Shown here: positions 34,642 to 45,828 of the stretch, in pieces
Numbering within the stretch: position 1 is the stretch's first letter
Layout of the letters: each line of letters opens with the position of its first letter
Origin: Diphasiastrum complanatum
Taxonomy: Eukaryota > Streptophyta > Lycopodiopsida > Lycopodiales > Lycopodiaceae
Direction of reading: 5' to 3'
DNA: 64,000 nucleotides
Assembly (NCBI GenBank): GCA_029204225.1
Contig: CM055106.1
Span: 25,565,368 to 25,629,367, forward strand
Program-made: the position numbers and the translations under genes
The notes under the pieces: generated by a model
What the model saw: the letters and a program-made list of their open reading frames with translations, nothing else
What the model was told of the DNA's origin: nothing
Database searches by the model: none

Positions 34642-36955
34642 GCTCCCTCTCAAAGTGGGCAGTTTGATTAACCCCAATCTTCTTTGCTGCTTCTCGAACA
34701 AATCTTTACTAAGTGGCTTTGTAAAGATATCAACTATCATTCCTCTGTAGGTATGAAGACTATCTTTAGTATCTTTTTTTCGACTAAGTCCCGAATTACA
34801 TGATACTTGATAGCTATATGCTTCGTTTTCGAATGAAATACAAGATCTTTCGTAAGATAGATTGCTGAAGTGTTATCCATTAACAAGACATAAGGTTCAG
34901 AAATAGTACCATCAAACCCTTCCAACATTTGTTTGATCCATATCAGCTCGTTTGCCATCTTAGCTGCTGCTACATATTCGGCCTCACAGGAAGATTGAGC
35001 TACTGTTGTTTGCTTCTTGCTTATCTAGAGTATGGCTGTGTCAGATGCTAGAGTACAACCTCTTGAAATACTTTTGCTATCATCCTTCATGGATGCCCAG
35101 CTTGCGTAACTGTAAGATTCGATCCAAAATCCAGCTTCCTTCGAATAACATGTGAGAGATTTCAACTAGTTTAGTCTAGTTTGGTCACATTTTGGTTAAT
35201 TATCAATAAGAGGCCAAAACTCATTTTAGACTTAGAGACAAACTTTTTGAAGTTATATTAGTTTAAAATACATTCAATAAACACTTTTGGAAAGTGTGGG
35301 AAAGTTGGTAGTCGAGTTTGAGAGAGATTCAAATTTAAACTTTGGGTACATTGAATTTAGACCCAAAAATAGTAGGGTTTACATTTTGGAGGGAAAGCCA
35401 AGTGGCTAAATAGGGTTTGGAAACTCTATAAAAGGATGTAACTCGTGGAGAGACACATCTTCTCTCTTCTATCTCTCATTTCATCATTATAGATGGTTCT
35501 CTTTGAGTTCTACTACTCATTGGTGCACTATCTTGGTGTTATCCTGCAATTCTATGTGTAGAATGATCATTTATTGCTATTTTCGGTTCCACACGTGTGA
35601 AATACAGTAGGTTACTGTAATTGTACGGACAGAAAACATATTTTATGTTTTGGTTCATGTTTGATCAATATCTCTTAGAGTTTGCATCTCATTTTGTATG
35701 TAGATGCTGATTTTTCTACATTGGCAGGATTGTTGGTTTGCTCCTTATTGTAACGAAAGATTTGGGACATAGATTGGATCTTGAATGATCTGAAATCCTT
35801 CACATAACATAGTCCATATTCTTTCATTTCCTAGAGATATTGTACTACTCTCTTCGCTAACTGCCAATGCAACGATCTTGGGTTCTAATTAAATTGGCTT
35901 AGCTTGTATACTTCAAATGCTATGTCAAGTCTGGTGCTATCTGCAAAATACAATAATGATCCAATCAGCTTGCGATAGGGTGTATTGGTCATTCGCTTCT
36001 CTTCTTCGAGAGTTTGCGGACAGTTTGCCTTGTTCAGTATTGTTCTAGATATCATGGGAGTATGCACACCTTTGCATTCGAGCATGTTGAAGTCTTCAAT
36101 AATTTGTCAAGTGTACTTTTGTTGATGAAGATACAACTTACCACCTTTAAAGTCTCTTTCGATCTGCAAGCCTAGATTGATTTTTGCTTCTCCTAGGTCA
36201 GCAATCTCAAATATTCCAGAAATGTCTCTTCTAACATCTGAAATAAGCGTGTCGTCAACATAAACAACTAGAATGATCATTTCATTTTGGACATGTTTGA
36301 CATAGACATTCGATTCAACAAATAGAGGTTCGAAGCCTAACGAATGTAGTGCTTCGTCCTTCTTTCTATACCATTGACCATAGATGCCTTTATTCATGTG
36401 ACATCTGAATCCTGGATATTCTTGGCTTATAAAACCAAGTGGTTGGTCCATGAATAAATCTTCTTCTAATTTTGCATGCAAGAAAGCAGTTTTCTCATCC
36501 ACAATATGGATTTTGAGATCATGAGCTACTACATAAGCAAATAACAGGCGAATTGATGTGTGTTTGACTACCGGTGAGAAAATATCAATGTAATCGGTCC
36601 CATATTTATGTGAAAAACCTTTTGCAATCAACCTTGCTTTGTATATGATATTTTCTCCATTAGGACTTGTTTTGATCTTCTAGATCCACTTGCATTAACT
36701 GGTTTTCTTCCATCGGGTATAGGTGCAAGTGTCCATACATTGTTCTTATACATGGATGACATTTCGTCCTCTATTGCTTGAATCCAATGATTTTTATGTG
36801 GTCCATCAATAGCTTTTTGGAATGTTTGAGGTTCGTCAGTGAAACCACAAAATTCGATGGCTATATTCGTTTAAACATCCTGACCAAACCTTACTAGTGG
36901 TTTTGGTTGTCTATCAAATCTTCTCACAGTCATTAGAGGAGTTCTCAATATCAAA
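34642..36955 (-). pseudogene. copia-C1 pol: RT and RNase H, interrupted by a solo LTR
   Basis: Minus strand. RT runs from about 36780 (IQAIEDEMSSMYKNNVWT, YKARLIAKGFSHKYGTDYIDIFSPVVKHTSIRLL) to the active site VVYVDDTLI and IADLGEAKINLGLQIERD. RNase H follows left of the solo LTR, with ANELIWIKQMLEGFDG, PYVLLMDNTSAIYLTKDLVFHSKTKHIAIKYHVIRD and DIFTKPLSKDLFEKQ at the end. Compared with copia-C2 it has two in-frame deletions: the LKQIAR segment of the YGLKQIARQWY motif, and about nine residues after YVDDTLI. The solo LTR (35151-35804) splits RNase H from the RT end. Integrase remains are limited to its C-terminal tail near 36800-36950. Confidence 0.9.
35151..35804 (+). mobile_element. Solo LTR (family S), copy 2, with TSD
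   Basis: TGTGAGAGATTTC...CCTTCACA, 654 bp, flanked by the 5-bp direct repeat TAACA at 35146-35150 and 35805-35809. The uninterrupted sister sequence at about 44526-44540 reads CGAATAACACAGTCC, so the pre-insertion site is visible. It contains TATAAAAGG and a CACGTG word (35592-35597). A solo LTR arises by recombination between the two LTRs of one element. Confidence 0.97.
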
Positions 36956-37151
36956 AAGACCCTTTAAGGAATGCCATGTAGGATATAGAAAAATATCAAA
37001 ATAAAAAAAACAATATTGTTTATTTGCTTTCCCACACCACTCCCAAGGCCTCCCCAACTCCCAATGATCTAACCACAGTGTCTATAGTCACAGTTAAGAA
37101 CTGTTAATAGTTCACAATATAACTTGACTAAATTCAAAAATATTCCCTCCA
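36956..37151. other. Spacer
   Basis: AT-rich sequence between copia-C1 and the DDE-like gene, with no recognised feature. It could hold the left end of the DNA transposon that follows, but no terminal inverted repeat was found. Confidence 0.4.
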
Positions 37152-39610
37152 TTGGTTACAAAAAGGGCAATATTTTCACTGGATCTAGAATATGACCGTC
37201 ATCCCCAAATTCGAATCAAGAAAAATTGCAAAATGTTTACATATGCATTCCTTCCACGAGAATGGAAATATGAGCGCCAACTACCTATTGGAATGAAAAA
37301 AGGAGCGGCATTTCTAAATTTGAATCAAGCATAAAAGCATGGAGATTGGATTGATCGTACATAGTATATAATATAATCAAAGATGAGTATTTTGTTTTGC
37401 TTCATAGAATCTGGTCATAGTACTTTGATGCAACTAATTACTGTATTATTTTTTTGATGATGATATTATATCATCTACATGTGGATATCCCTATTGATTT
37501 GGCACCTTTGTAGAGAAGAGGAGGCAAAGGAGTTCAAATATAAGCTGAAGATCATTCTCGTTACAGGGCAGAAGGAAAGAAAAACTTGGATTTGTGGACA
37601 GATGGAATATTATATCCACAAGATCCAAGCACTTTGACACATCCCACACTCCCTTCAATAACTCATTTAGTTACATGGATATGCAATGGGCATAGTGGAT
37701 TACTAGAATATTGTGAAAGATTGCAAAACCATGGAAACCAACTTTATATGAATAAAGTTCACTTTTTAGAAGGTGAGTTTATTCGAATATCCTCTTACTG
37801 TCAGAATAGAGATTGTCATCTCCAAAAGACGTTAGAAAAAAATGAACAACTTAAAAGAAATAATGAATCATTACAGAAGATAACAATTAATATCAAATCA
37901 GAACTAGAGCAAATGCAATCAGTCTTATAGTCTATTTGTATTGAAAACTTACAATTACTGAAGTAAGCAAGTTCAAATTAGAAAAGTCCCAATCCCTAGG
38001 ACATATCACTTGAAGAAAGAGAGGGATACATTAAACATAGGTATGCATAAGATCACTGGAACTCCATTTCATATTGAGGAAGTGTATGAAACTGATGGAA
38101 GATCGATATTCTATAATTCATCAAACAATTTATTTGTTGATCTAAATTACTTGATGAGATACATCGTCACATTCTATGATATAACCTATGAAAAGGTGAA
38201 TGGCAAAATAATCATAGTACTTAAGTTAGATGAGTCAGAAATTGTGAAAGGGCAGAAGATGGAAAGGGTTAGTATAGCTCTCATGAATGGTGATCTATCA
38301 CAAACAGAGAACCAAGAAGATTTCAAATTTAGTGTCCAGTCAGAAAATGATATATGGTGGTTGGCAGCGTTTCAGGTAACTAGCCTCATTATTACATTAC
38401 ATTCATTGAATAGTATTAATACATTGTAAACTAAGTCTAATTAATTCTTTGGACAGGTGCTGAAAGAGGACCATGATATATTATTATGGATATTCTCAAG
38501 GACATCTTATCCTAGGATCATCAAGGACCATATGGATGGAGGACTTCTCAATGTTCCAGGAGTTGGAGACTTAAATGTTGAATGGCACTTAGCAGGTGAT
38601 TTGAAAACATTGAAATGTATGTATAATGTCTCTCACAGTGCTACATCAAAAAAGCCTTGTTTGTACTGCATGAAAATGACAAAAGATGTAACTAGGAGTA
38701 CATGAGTTACTAGAGAATATGCAGATCCAAACTGGAAGCCTGTGCTGCCTATCCCCTTAAAAAATGTGCATGTTTGCACTTTTCATGCATAAGTTAGATT
38801 AAAAGAAAAGATCATTTATCGTCATATAGTTTTTGCTTGGAATACTAAGCCAGCATCATTAGCAAAGGAAGCTATCTCTCGATTAGAAGATGTTTTATCA
38901 GAAGCAGGACTCCATAAAGGACATGTCAAAATTCAAAAAGATAAAAGCTTTCAGGAAAGAATGGGAACATGCCAACTAAGCCAAGCATAGGAGGAGCAAA
39001 AGCACGTCGTTTTCTATCCAATCATACTGGTAAGGCTTCTAATATTCAACACTTAGTCTGGACAGATATTATTGCTACCACTCAGGACTTCGAGAAAGAT
39101 GGCAAACCCAGAGTACTAAAAGTTGATGTATGGAAAAAGCTTGATAGTATGATTGCTATTTTAAGAAAAGAAAAATACTCTGATATTGATAAGAAAGCTG
39201 TCCAAAGGACTTGTGTTGAGTTTGTTAATGCAATATCAAAAGCATGGGGAGAAGATCACATCACTCATTACATGGTTAGTATAAAATTTTCAAAATGCTT
39301 TCAAATTTTCATATATATTTAGATCCAAACATAAGACTAACATTATGATTTTGACATATGTAGCACATACTAAGAGATCATATAGCATTTTTTGCAAATA
39401 CATATGGAAGCTTGAGTGTATGTTCATCACAAGGGATGGAGAAGTCACATTGGCAAGCACGAGTAGCATTTCATCGAAATACACAACATGGAGGGACCAA
39501 TGAAAAATGAAACTACATTTGTCAATTGTTTTAGTGGTTCTACCGCAGGGTTCAGATTCGACATTTAACAAAGTCCACACAATACAACAAATTTAGAAAA
39601 GCATGCAAGT
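37152..39610 (+). pseudogene. DDE-like DNA transposase gene with introns
   Basis: Plus-strand multi-exon remnant. The first part (37586-37930) is helical and probably coiled coil (ENRDCHLQKTLEKNEQLKR-like heptads). A second exon (about 37973-38375) has KVPIPRTYHLKKERDTLNIG, VLKLDESEIVKGQKMERV (candidate first Asp) and NDIWWLAAFQ. An intron follows (38376-38456, GTAACT...GGACAG), then VLKEDHDILLWIFSRT and EWHLAGDLKTLKCMYNVSHSATSKKPCLYCMK (candidate second Asp with a CxxC pair). After stops there is a second intron (39275-39363, GTTAGT...TGTAG), then HILRDHIAFFANTYG and CSSQGMEKSHWQARVAFHRNTQHGG (candidate Glu). The Asp-Asp-Glu spacing and CxxC insertion resemble a transposase type I know from invertebrates and non-seed plants, but I cannot name the superfamily. 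At least three in-frame stops make it inactive. Confidence 0.65.
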
Positions 39611-39913
39611 TCATATAGGAAGAGAAAAATAGATGATTGCTGAGTAGAAGATCATCATTGCTGAGTAGAAGGTCATCATGACATGTTCAGAATTGCTTTG
39701 CAAATTCATTGAACAAGAGAGGAGAAATACCCAATGTAAATGTGTTGATTGTATTATACCAAAATACCAAGTGTCAACTATTCATCATCAGATCTTGTAT
39801 TAGATTCTATGGTAGTATTGTCATGAAGAAATTCTCTGCTAGCGTATGCATCTAATAGATGTGCATTATCCTTATTTTTACTAAGCTCGAATACAATGAA
39901 TAATGGGAGCTCC

Positions 39914-41263
39914 TTAAAGGAACATTCCCATCACATAAGATCTTTTGACAAAAATGATCTTATTTGTCTTAACAAATTTATGTCCTCCTAGATAAAATGA
40001 TAAAGCTTTAACTGCCATTATAAGACTCTCCCCGACTGGGCTCAGCTTGGAATAAGCAATACAGATCTCATTCTTCAAGAAATGCCTAAGATAGTGAGTG
40101 GCCCAGTCCACTGTCCCTCGGGAACAAGGATGCGTGTTGTCTGAAACCACCTCGTCTTGCAGCAAAATCATCTATTATGAGAGCATCCTGCAATAATATG
40201 TTAGCAAAAGCACATTCAGTGATTGAAAACATTCAAATGCAAGGAAGATTAAACACTTACACATTCTTCATCATCAGCCGCAACCAGATCAGGATGATCA
40301 ACATAATGACCACGTACTGAAGTGAAATCATTAGTGAAGTGCATTAATGATAGAGGAGGGAAGCCCATCTGGGATTGAAATGCCGTGAACTCTTCATCGG
40401 ATGGTCTACCTCTCCCATCCTCAGCTATATTTGATAAAGTCTTATTCATGCATTCTTCACCAGTCATAAGACCCTCCTCATCATCAAAATCAGTACCAGC
40501 AACAAGGTCATCTGTCTCAAAATCTACAAAGTCGGAGAATTTGAAAATTGTGCCGGATAATAAACATAGAACCTCATCCTCACGATAGTCAAAAAATTTA
40601 AATTAATCAACAGCAGTAAAATACACATCGTCATTAATATAATATGCATGCAAATTGAAAAGACATTTCGAATCCTCCATAGATTTGGATTCATCATCAA
40701 ATGTATTTTGGCCAATGAAAGAATCCCGGAGAACATCAGTATTTACATCAATGAAGTCACTTTCTCTATCAGGAGTGTCGCTAAGAAAGTGACTGATATT
40801 CTTAATGGCTAACTGAATAGAGGAGGGTGCAAAAAGAGGGTCAACAACAGGAACTTCATCATCATCTAGGATCTGAACTAACAGAAAAAAAAACGAAACC
40901 ACTCTGGTACTCAACCAATCGACATTTCTTGTTGCAATACGGACACATTGAACTACTTTTGAAAAGATCAAACAATTTGGTGAACATTCTATCCAGTCTA
41001 TGTCTAAAAGCTGGGAAGAAATGAACAAGTTCAGTATAATGCATGTACTGGAGTGGACTTATGGAGAAAACAGGCTTGCTAAGTATATCTCTGAATCTGA
41101 CGTAATGTTCATAAAATATGTTAGAATTTGGTTGTGCAGTCCTGAAAACATGTAGATATGGCCTGAATAGACTGCAGAGGTAGTCTAGGTTTTTAGTAAT
41201 CCCAAATTCACTCAGAAATGAACTCAAGCCTGATTCTCGTGAGGATGATGAGGAAGAGGCCAT
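39914..41263 (-). pseudogene. Unknown two-exon gene, convergent to the DDE-like gene
   Basis: Minus strand. The start is ATG at 41263 (MASSSSSSRESGLSSFL). The frame passes a helical region, the zinc-type pair CPYCNKKC, and then a 9-T run (40893-40901) where deletion of one T joins it to the following frame. An acidic region follows (ILDDDEVPVVDPLF, FEDDE-like, DFETDDLVAGTDFDDEEG), with one TAA stop, ending DDEEC at 40261. A donor GTAAGT and acceptor TATTATTGCAG (about 40189) lead into a second exon (DWATHYLRHFLKNEICIAYSKLS). I do not recognise the family. The Ser-rich start and acidic C-terminal half suggest a nuclear DNA-binding or accessory protein, by inference only. It ends about 300 bp from the DDE-like gene, so both may belong to one transposon. 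Confidence 0.55.
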
Positions 41264-41499
41264 GGCAGTAACGTGAATATCGCACTTGTGCGCGTGGGAG
41301 AACTGAACTAGAACTAACTATCAAAATGGCGCAGAAGAAGGATATGTACGGCAGACAGATACTGAATATCGCACTTGTGCACGAGTAGGTATAGTTGCAA
41401 GCAAACGGACAACAATGAGCGCACACAAAAGCGATATGTCGCGAATTTCAAGAACGGAAAAGGTAAAAAATTATTCGGTTTTCGTGCCATTTATACTAA

Positions 41500-41620
41500 A
41501 TTTTCACACGTGTGGTCAACAAACTTAAGACACATGTCTACTTTCAATTGGACAACAGGCGCAGGCACGTGTGAGATGACACCTGCACACGTGTGAAATG
41601 ACACCTGGACACGTGTCGCG
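41500..41620. promoter_or_regulatory. Four CACGTG G-boxes, three at exact 22-bp spacing
   Basis: CACGTG occurs at 41507, 41566, 41588 and 41610. The last three lie in a 22-bp tandem unit (CACGTGTGARATGACACCTG). They sit about 240-350 bp upstream of the start of the minus-strand gene at 41263. G-boxes bind plant bZIP and bHLH factors; regulation here is inferred. Confidence 0.7.
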
Positions 41621-41639
41621 TAGGAGAAAGCAGACAAGG

Positions 41640-42016
41640 AGGGACTTCTTCTCTCCTGGCTCATTCTCATCTCCTGCGGTTGCCATCACACCACCTGCTA
41701 GACCTAGAATGCACAACCGCAGCAGGTGGCTCTCTGAGATACACAAGTATTAGAGGTCAACAGAACTTGAAAAGTCTACCTTGTCTATTGCCCCTAGCAA
41801 CCAAGATTTCCTCCTTTGTAATGAAGCAAGCATCACCACCAAACTTTACCATGTATTTTTTCTTTATCATTTGTCCAACACTTAGCAAATTCTTTGAAAG
41901 TGAAGGAATGCAAAGAACACCATCAAGTCTTGCTTTCCTATTAGTAGAGAGACAAATAGGAATTGAAACAGTACCTTCAATCACACACTCACCACCATTG
42001 GCCATTGTGAATTGCT
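41640..42016 (-). pseudogene. copia protease C-terminal fragment
   Basis: The minus-strand frame MANGGECVIEGTVSIPICL...GVLCIPSLSKNLLSVGQMIKKKYMVKF...RGNRQGRLFKF is the typical stretch between the copia aspartic protease and the GAG_pre-integrase domain. The protease active site (DSGAS) would lie upstream but is replaced by unrelated sequence at about 42017. Downstream integrase is absent. Confidence 0.85.
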
Positions 42017-42530
42017 TTAATATGATCCATGCGGACTATGTGGACCTCCATCAGAATCAGAAGGATCTTTGTGGCTGCTCGTAGCTTGGGATCTTTGATA
42101 AGTTTCATGGCAATGCCATCGTGGGTGTGAGTGATGGTTTTGCCGTCATCTAGCAGGAACTTCTTGAAATAGTTCGTGTCGTAGCTGGTGCCCTTACCAT
42201 GGATTAACTCGCCAGAATTGGGAAAACCGATCAGTTAGATCCTGGCTGGTGTAATATCAATGGTCACGTAGCTGCCATCTTGAACGGAATATGAATAGTG
42301 TGGAATTCGTCAAATTAGGAGGAATAGGCAGCACGGATAAGGCTCTCATATTGTTGTTCCGAAAGATGCAAGAGATTAAAACCAAGACGAAGAAAAATAT
42401 CATTGGCTAATCGTATTGTCTCAGTGTGGTTCTTGACCTCTAGTAAGAATAAGTCGTCGGTGTAAGGCCTTGGGACCTTACAAAAATGTAGAGAAAGTGC
42501 CAGATCCCGAGAGGCCACGATAATAGTGAT
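42017..42530 (-). pseudogene. Unrecognised coding remnant
   Basis: Minus strand. ASRDLALSLHFCKVPRPYTDDLFLLEV...LSEQQYESLIRA, then after a frame change SYVTIDITPARI-stop-LIGFPNSGELIHGKGTSYDTNYFKKFLLDDGKTITHTHDGIAMKLIKDPKLRAATKILLILM. Amino-acid composition and long continuous frames suggest real former coding sequence, and a TATATATAG word lies upstream (about 42632-42640). I do not recognise the family. It may be an extra ORF of a retrotransposon. Confidence 0.45.
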
Positions 42531-43073
42531 TCTATAGTGTTCTGGAAGGTTTGAAAATTTTGGAAAATTTTGGCATGAACTTGAGAGCAGAACTCTAGAA
42601 TGGATTCGTGGAGAGAAGGGTGGAGATCTATATATAGACTTTTTTTGTCAGGAATTCACAAATCTAACCAGAAATTGTCCTCAGTGTCCATGATTTCGTA
42701 ATGATGGTCACAAATTTTGAGGCAATGTTTTGAGAGTCGGCAAATTCCTATAAGTGATTTTTGTATCTCAAAATAGGAAAAACATCTGAGAGTACAAAAA
42801 TGTGTCTGATCAGAATTTGTGGAAATGTCAAAGAAATCGTGGAAAGTATTCTGAGCTTTAGCAAATTGTCTATGAATTCTGTCGTTGGGTATATGATGCA
42901 AAAAACTAATTTTTTTCTATTTTGAAAGGTTTGTCTCTGAGACAGAATTCATGGTGACAAAAAATGAATCATGCATTGGAAAAATGGGTCAGGCGAATTG
43001 TACCTAAGATAGTGTGAGACAAATCTTCTGAAAGAATGACTATTGTGGTTTTCTCAGAAAAAGACTGATCGTA
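42531..43073. other. Leader-like non-coding stretch
   Basis: About 540 bp with a minus-strand TATATATAG (42632-42640) and repeated words GAATTC(A/G)TGG and TTTGTGGA. It resembles an LTR or promoter region in composition. No gene is seen. Confidence 0.4.
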
Positions 43074-44027
43074 TGTTCTAGAAAAAATAGTAATTATTCT
43101 TCCACAAAGAACACGATGCAAGTTTGAATAAATCAAACTAATATCAATGTCTTCAATCAGGATTTTATCTGATCTATGTACTAATAGAATAGTATTTGTT
43201 CTGATTGAATATGCGTGTGGAAGTAAGAGACAACTTAAGACAATTTAGACCATAAGAAACTATTGATCAAAAACGAATTTTTATAACTCCGAATCTGATT
43301 CATCAATAGACATCTCTTGTTGTCTTATCTCGATGTTGTGTCTCTGATTGAGTGTGTTACAGCGAGTAGTGCACATGTATTTATATTGTTACAGGACAGG
43401 TCTTTTGGCCTTTTATTTACAGGTCTTTTGGCCTTTTAATGTTGTAATAGTAGATATTTAACCGTTTATGATAATTGATATTCAAATAGATACTCTGTTT
43501 CTAGGCTCAGATAAAATATGTTCGCGAATAATTTGTGACAGTTCATCGCTTTGTCTCAGCTTCATGTTTCATGAATTGTTCGCAACACTTGTCTCTTTGC
43601 AACATTTTTGTCTTTCGCAAATTGTTCATGACAAATGACAATTCTTGAACTTGAAGAAGATATCTAGAATATTTCGCGAACTGTTCGAGATAGTTTCGCG
43701 ATAGGTGAGCTTGAAGAACAGTCCAGAAGATTTTGCAAATTGTTCGCGACATTTGAGGCTTGAACAAGAAATAGAATATTTCATGACAAGATTCTATTCA
43801 CGAATCTTTCGAGCTTCGACAAGAAAGCCACAAGCTTCTACAAGAAACTATTTTGTGAATCTTTCGAGTTGACTGTAAGACAAATTTTGTGAATCCTTCG
43901 CAAATCTTTTCGAGTTGGCCACGAATAGAAATGTTTTGAGTTCGCGTTCATTACTTTCTCATCTTTTGTCAAGTAAACTGTGCGCTTTGTTGGTAGATTC
44001 AAGATCTGTCTGATCAATTGTTCGACA
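43074..44027 (-). mobile_element. LTR of copia-C2 (long form)
   Basis: A 954-bp TG...CA block next to the polypurine tract (complement of 44028-44037). It is homologous to 34114-34641 but expanded by about 400 bp, mainly at 43500-43890. There, ~11-bp-spaced words such as TTCGCGAA, TTCATGAA, TTCTTGAA and TTCACGAA accumulate, and a GGTCTTTTGGCCTTTTA duplication sits at 43394-43440. Confidence 0.75.
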
Positions 44028-45828
44028 GCTCCCTCTCAAAGTGGCAGCTGGATTAACCCCAAACTTCTTCGCTGCTTCTCGAACAAAGCTTTACTTAGTG
44101 GCTTTTTAAAGATATTAGCTGTCATTTCCTCTATGGGTATGAAGACTATCTTCAATATCTTCTTCTCGACCAGTCCCGAATCATATGATACTTGATAGCT
44201 ATGTGCCTTGTTTTCGAGTGAAATACAGGATCTTTCATAAGATAGATTGCTGAAGTATTATCCGTTAACAAGATATAAGGTTTAGAACTAGATTCAGCAA
44301 AATCTTCCAATATCTGTTTAATCCAGATCAGCTCCTTTGCCATCTTGGTTGCTGCTACATATTTTGCTTCACAGGAAGATTGGGCTACTGCTGTTTGCTT
44401 TTTGCTAATCCAGAGTATGGCTACGCCAGATGCTAGAGTACAGCCTCCTGAAATACTTTTGCTATCATCTTTCATGGATGACTAGCTTGCGTCACTATAA
44501 GATTTGATGTGAAATCCAAATTCCTACGAATAACACAGTCCATAATCTTTCGTTTCCTAGAGATATTGTAGTACTCTCTTTGCCAACTTCCAATGTAACG
44601 ATCCTGGGTCTACTAGATATAACAATGATCCAATCAGCCTACGATAGGGTGTTTTGGCAATTCTTTTCTCTTCCTCGAGAGTCTGCGGACAATCTGCCTT
44701 GTTCAGTATTGTTCCAAGTATCATGGGAGTATGCACACCTTTGCATTCTAGCATGTTGAAGTCTTCAATAACCTTTTGAGTGTACTTTTTTTGGTGAAGA
44801 TACAACTTACCACCTTCAAAGTCTCTCACGATGTGCAAGCCTAGATAGATTTTAGCTTCTACTAAGTCAGCGATCACAAATATTGTAGAAATGTCTCTTT
44901 TGACATCTAAAATTAACTTACCTCTTCTTGAGAAGATAAGCGTGTCATCAACATAAACAGCTAGAATGATTATTTCATTTTGGACATGCTTGATATAGAC
45001 ATTTGATTCAGCAAATAGAGGTTTGAAGCCTATGGAACGTAGTGCTTCGGCCTTTTTTCTATACCATTGTCTCGCTATTTGTTTGAGACCATAAATGCTT
45101 TTATTCATGTGACATCTGTATTTTGGATATTCTTGGCTTACAAAACCAAGTGGTTGGTCCATGAATAAGTCCTTCTAATTCTGTGTGCAAAAAAGCAGTT
45201 TTTTCATTCACAATATGGATTTTCAGATCATGAGGCACTGCATACCGAATAACAAGCAAATTGATGTATGTTTCACTACTAGTGAGAAAGTATCAGTGTA
45301 GTCGATCTCATACTTTTGTGAAAGTTCTTGAGCAACCAACCTTGCCTTGTATCTAATGTTTTCTCCATAAGGACCTGTTTTGATCTTATAGATCCACTTG
45401 CACTTGACTGGTTTTCTGCCATCAGATATAGGTGCAAATGTCCATACATTGTTCTTGTACATGGATGACATTTCGTCCTTCATTGCCTAAATCTAGTGAT
45501 CTTTATCTAATCCATCTATAGCTTCCTCAAACGTTTGAGATTCATCAAAGAATCCACAAAATTTGATGGCTGTATTAAAAACATCCTAACCATACCTTTC
45601 TGGTGGTTTTCATTGTCTATCTGATCTTCTCACAGGTGGTTTCGAGTTCGATTTTGTAGGTTTCGAGTTTGATTCTGATTCAAGCTTTTTGGTTGAAATT
45701 CGAGCTGGCGATTCGAGTCTGTCAGGCACTTAATCTTGACCTCTCTCTGAATCTGGTAACTCTCTGAAAATATTGAGCTCCCTTATGAACCACGCCTAAA
45801 CTCGAATTCTCCCAGTAATAGGATCCAT
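44028..45828 (-). pseudogene. copia-C2 pol: RT and RNase H
   Basis: Minus-strand sister of copia-C1. The RT start is at about 45490 (MKDEMSSMYKNNVWTFAPISDGRKPVKCKWIYKIK, YKARLVAQELSQKY, FSLVVKHTSI). A frameshift lies at about 45180, then MDQPLGFVSQEYPKYRCHMNKSIYGLKQIARQWYRKK, the active site AVYVDDTLIFSRRGK, and LIGSLLYL. RNase H follows with MKDDSKSISGGCTLASGVAILWISKKQTAVAQSSCEAKYVAATKMAKELIW, LLTDNTSAIYL and FHSKTRHIAIKYHMIRD. It preserves the segments deleted from copia-C1. The integrase C-terminal linker runs to about 45828, where gypsy-B begins. Stops near 44580-44620 and 45490 inactivate it. Confidence 0.92.
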
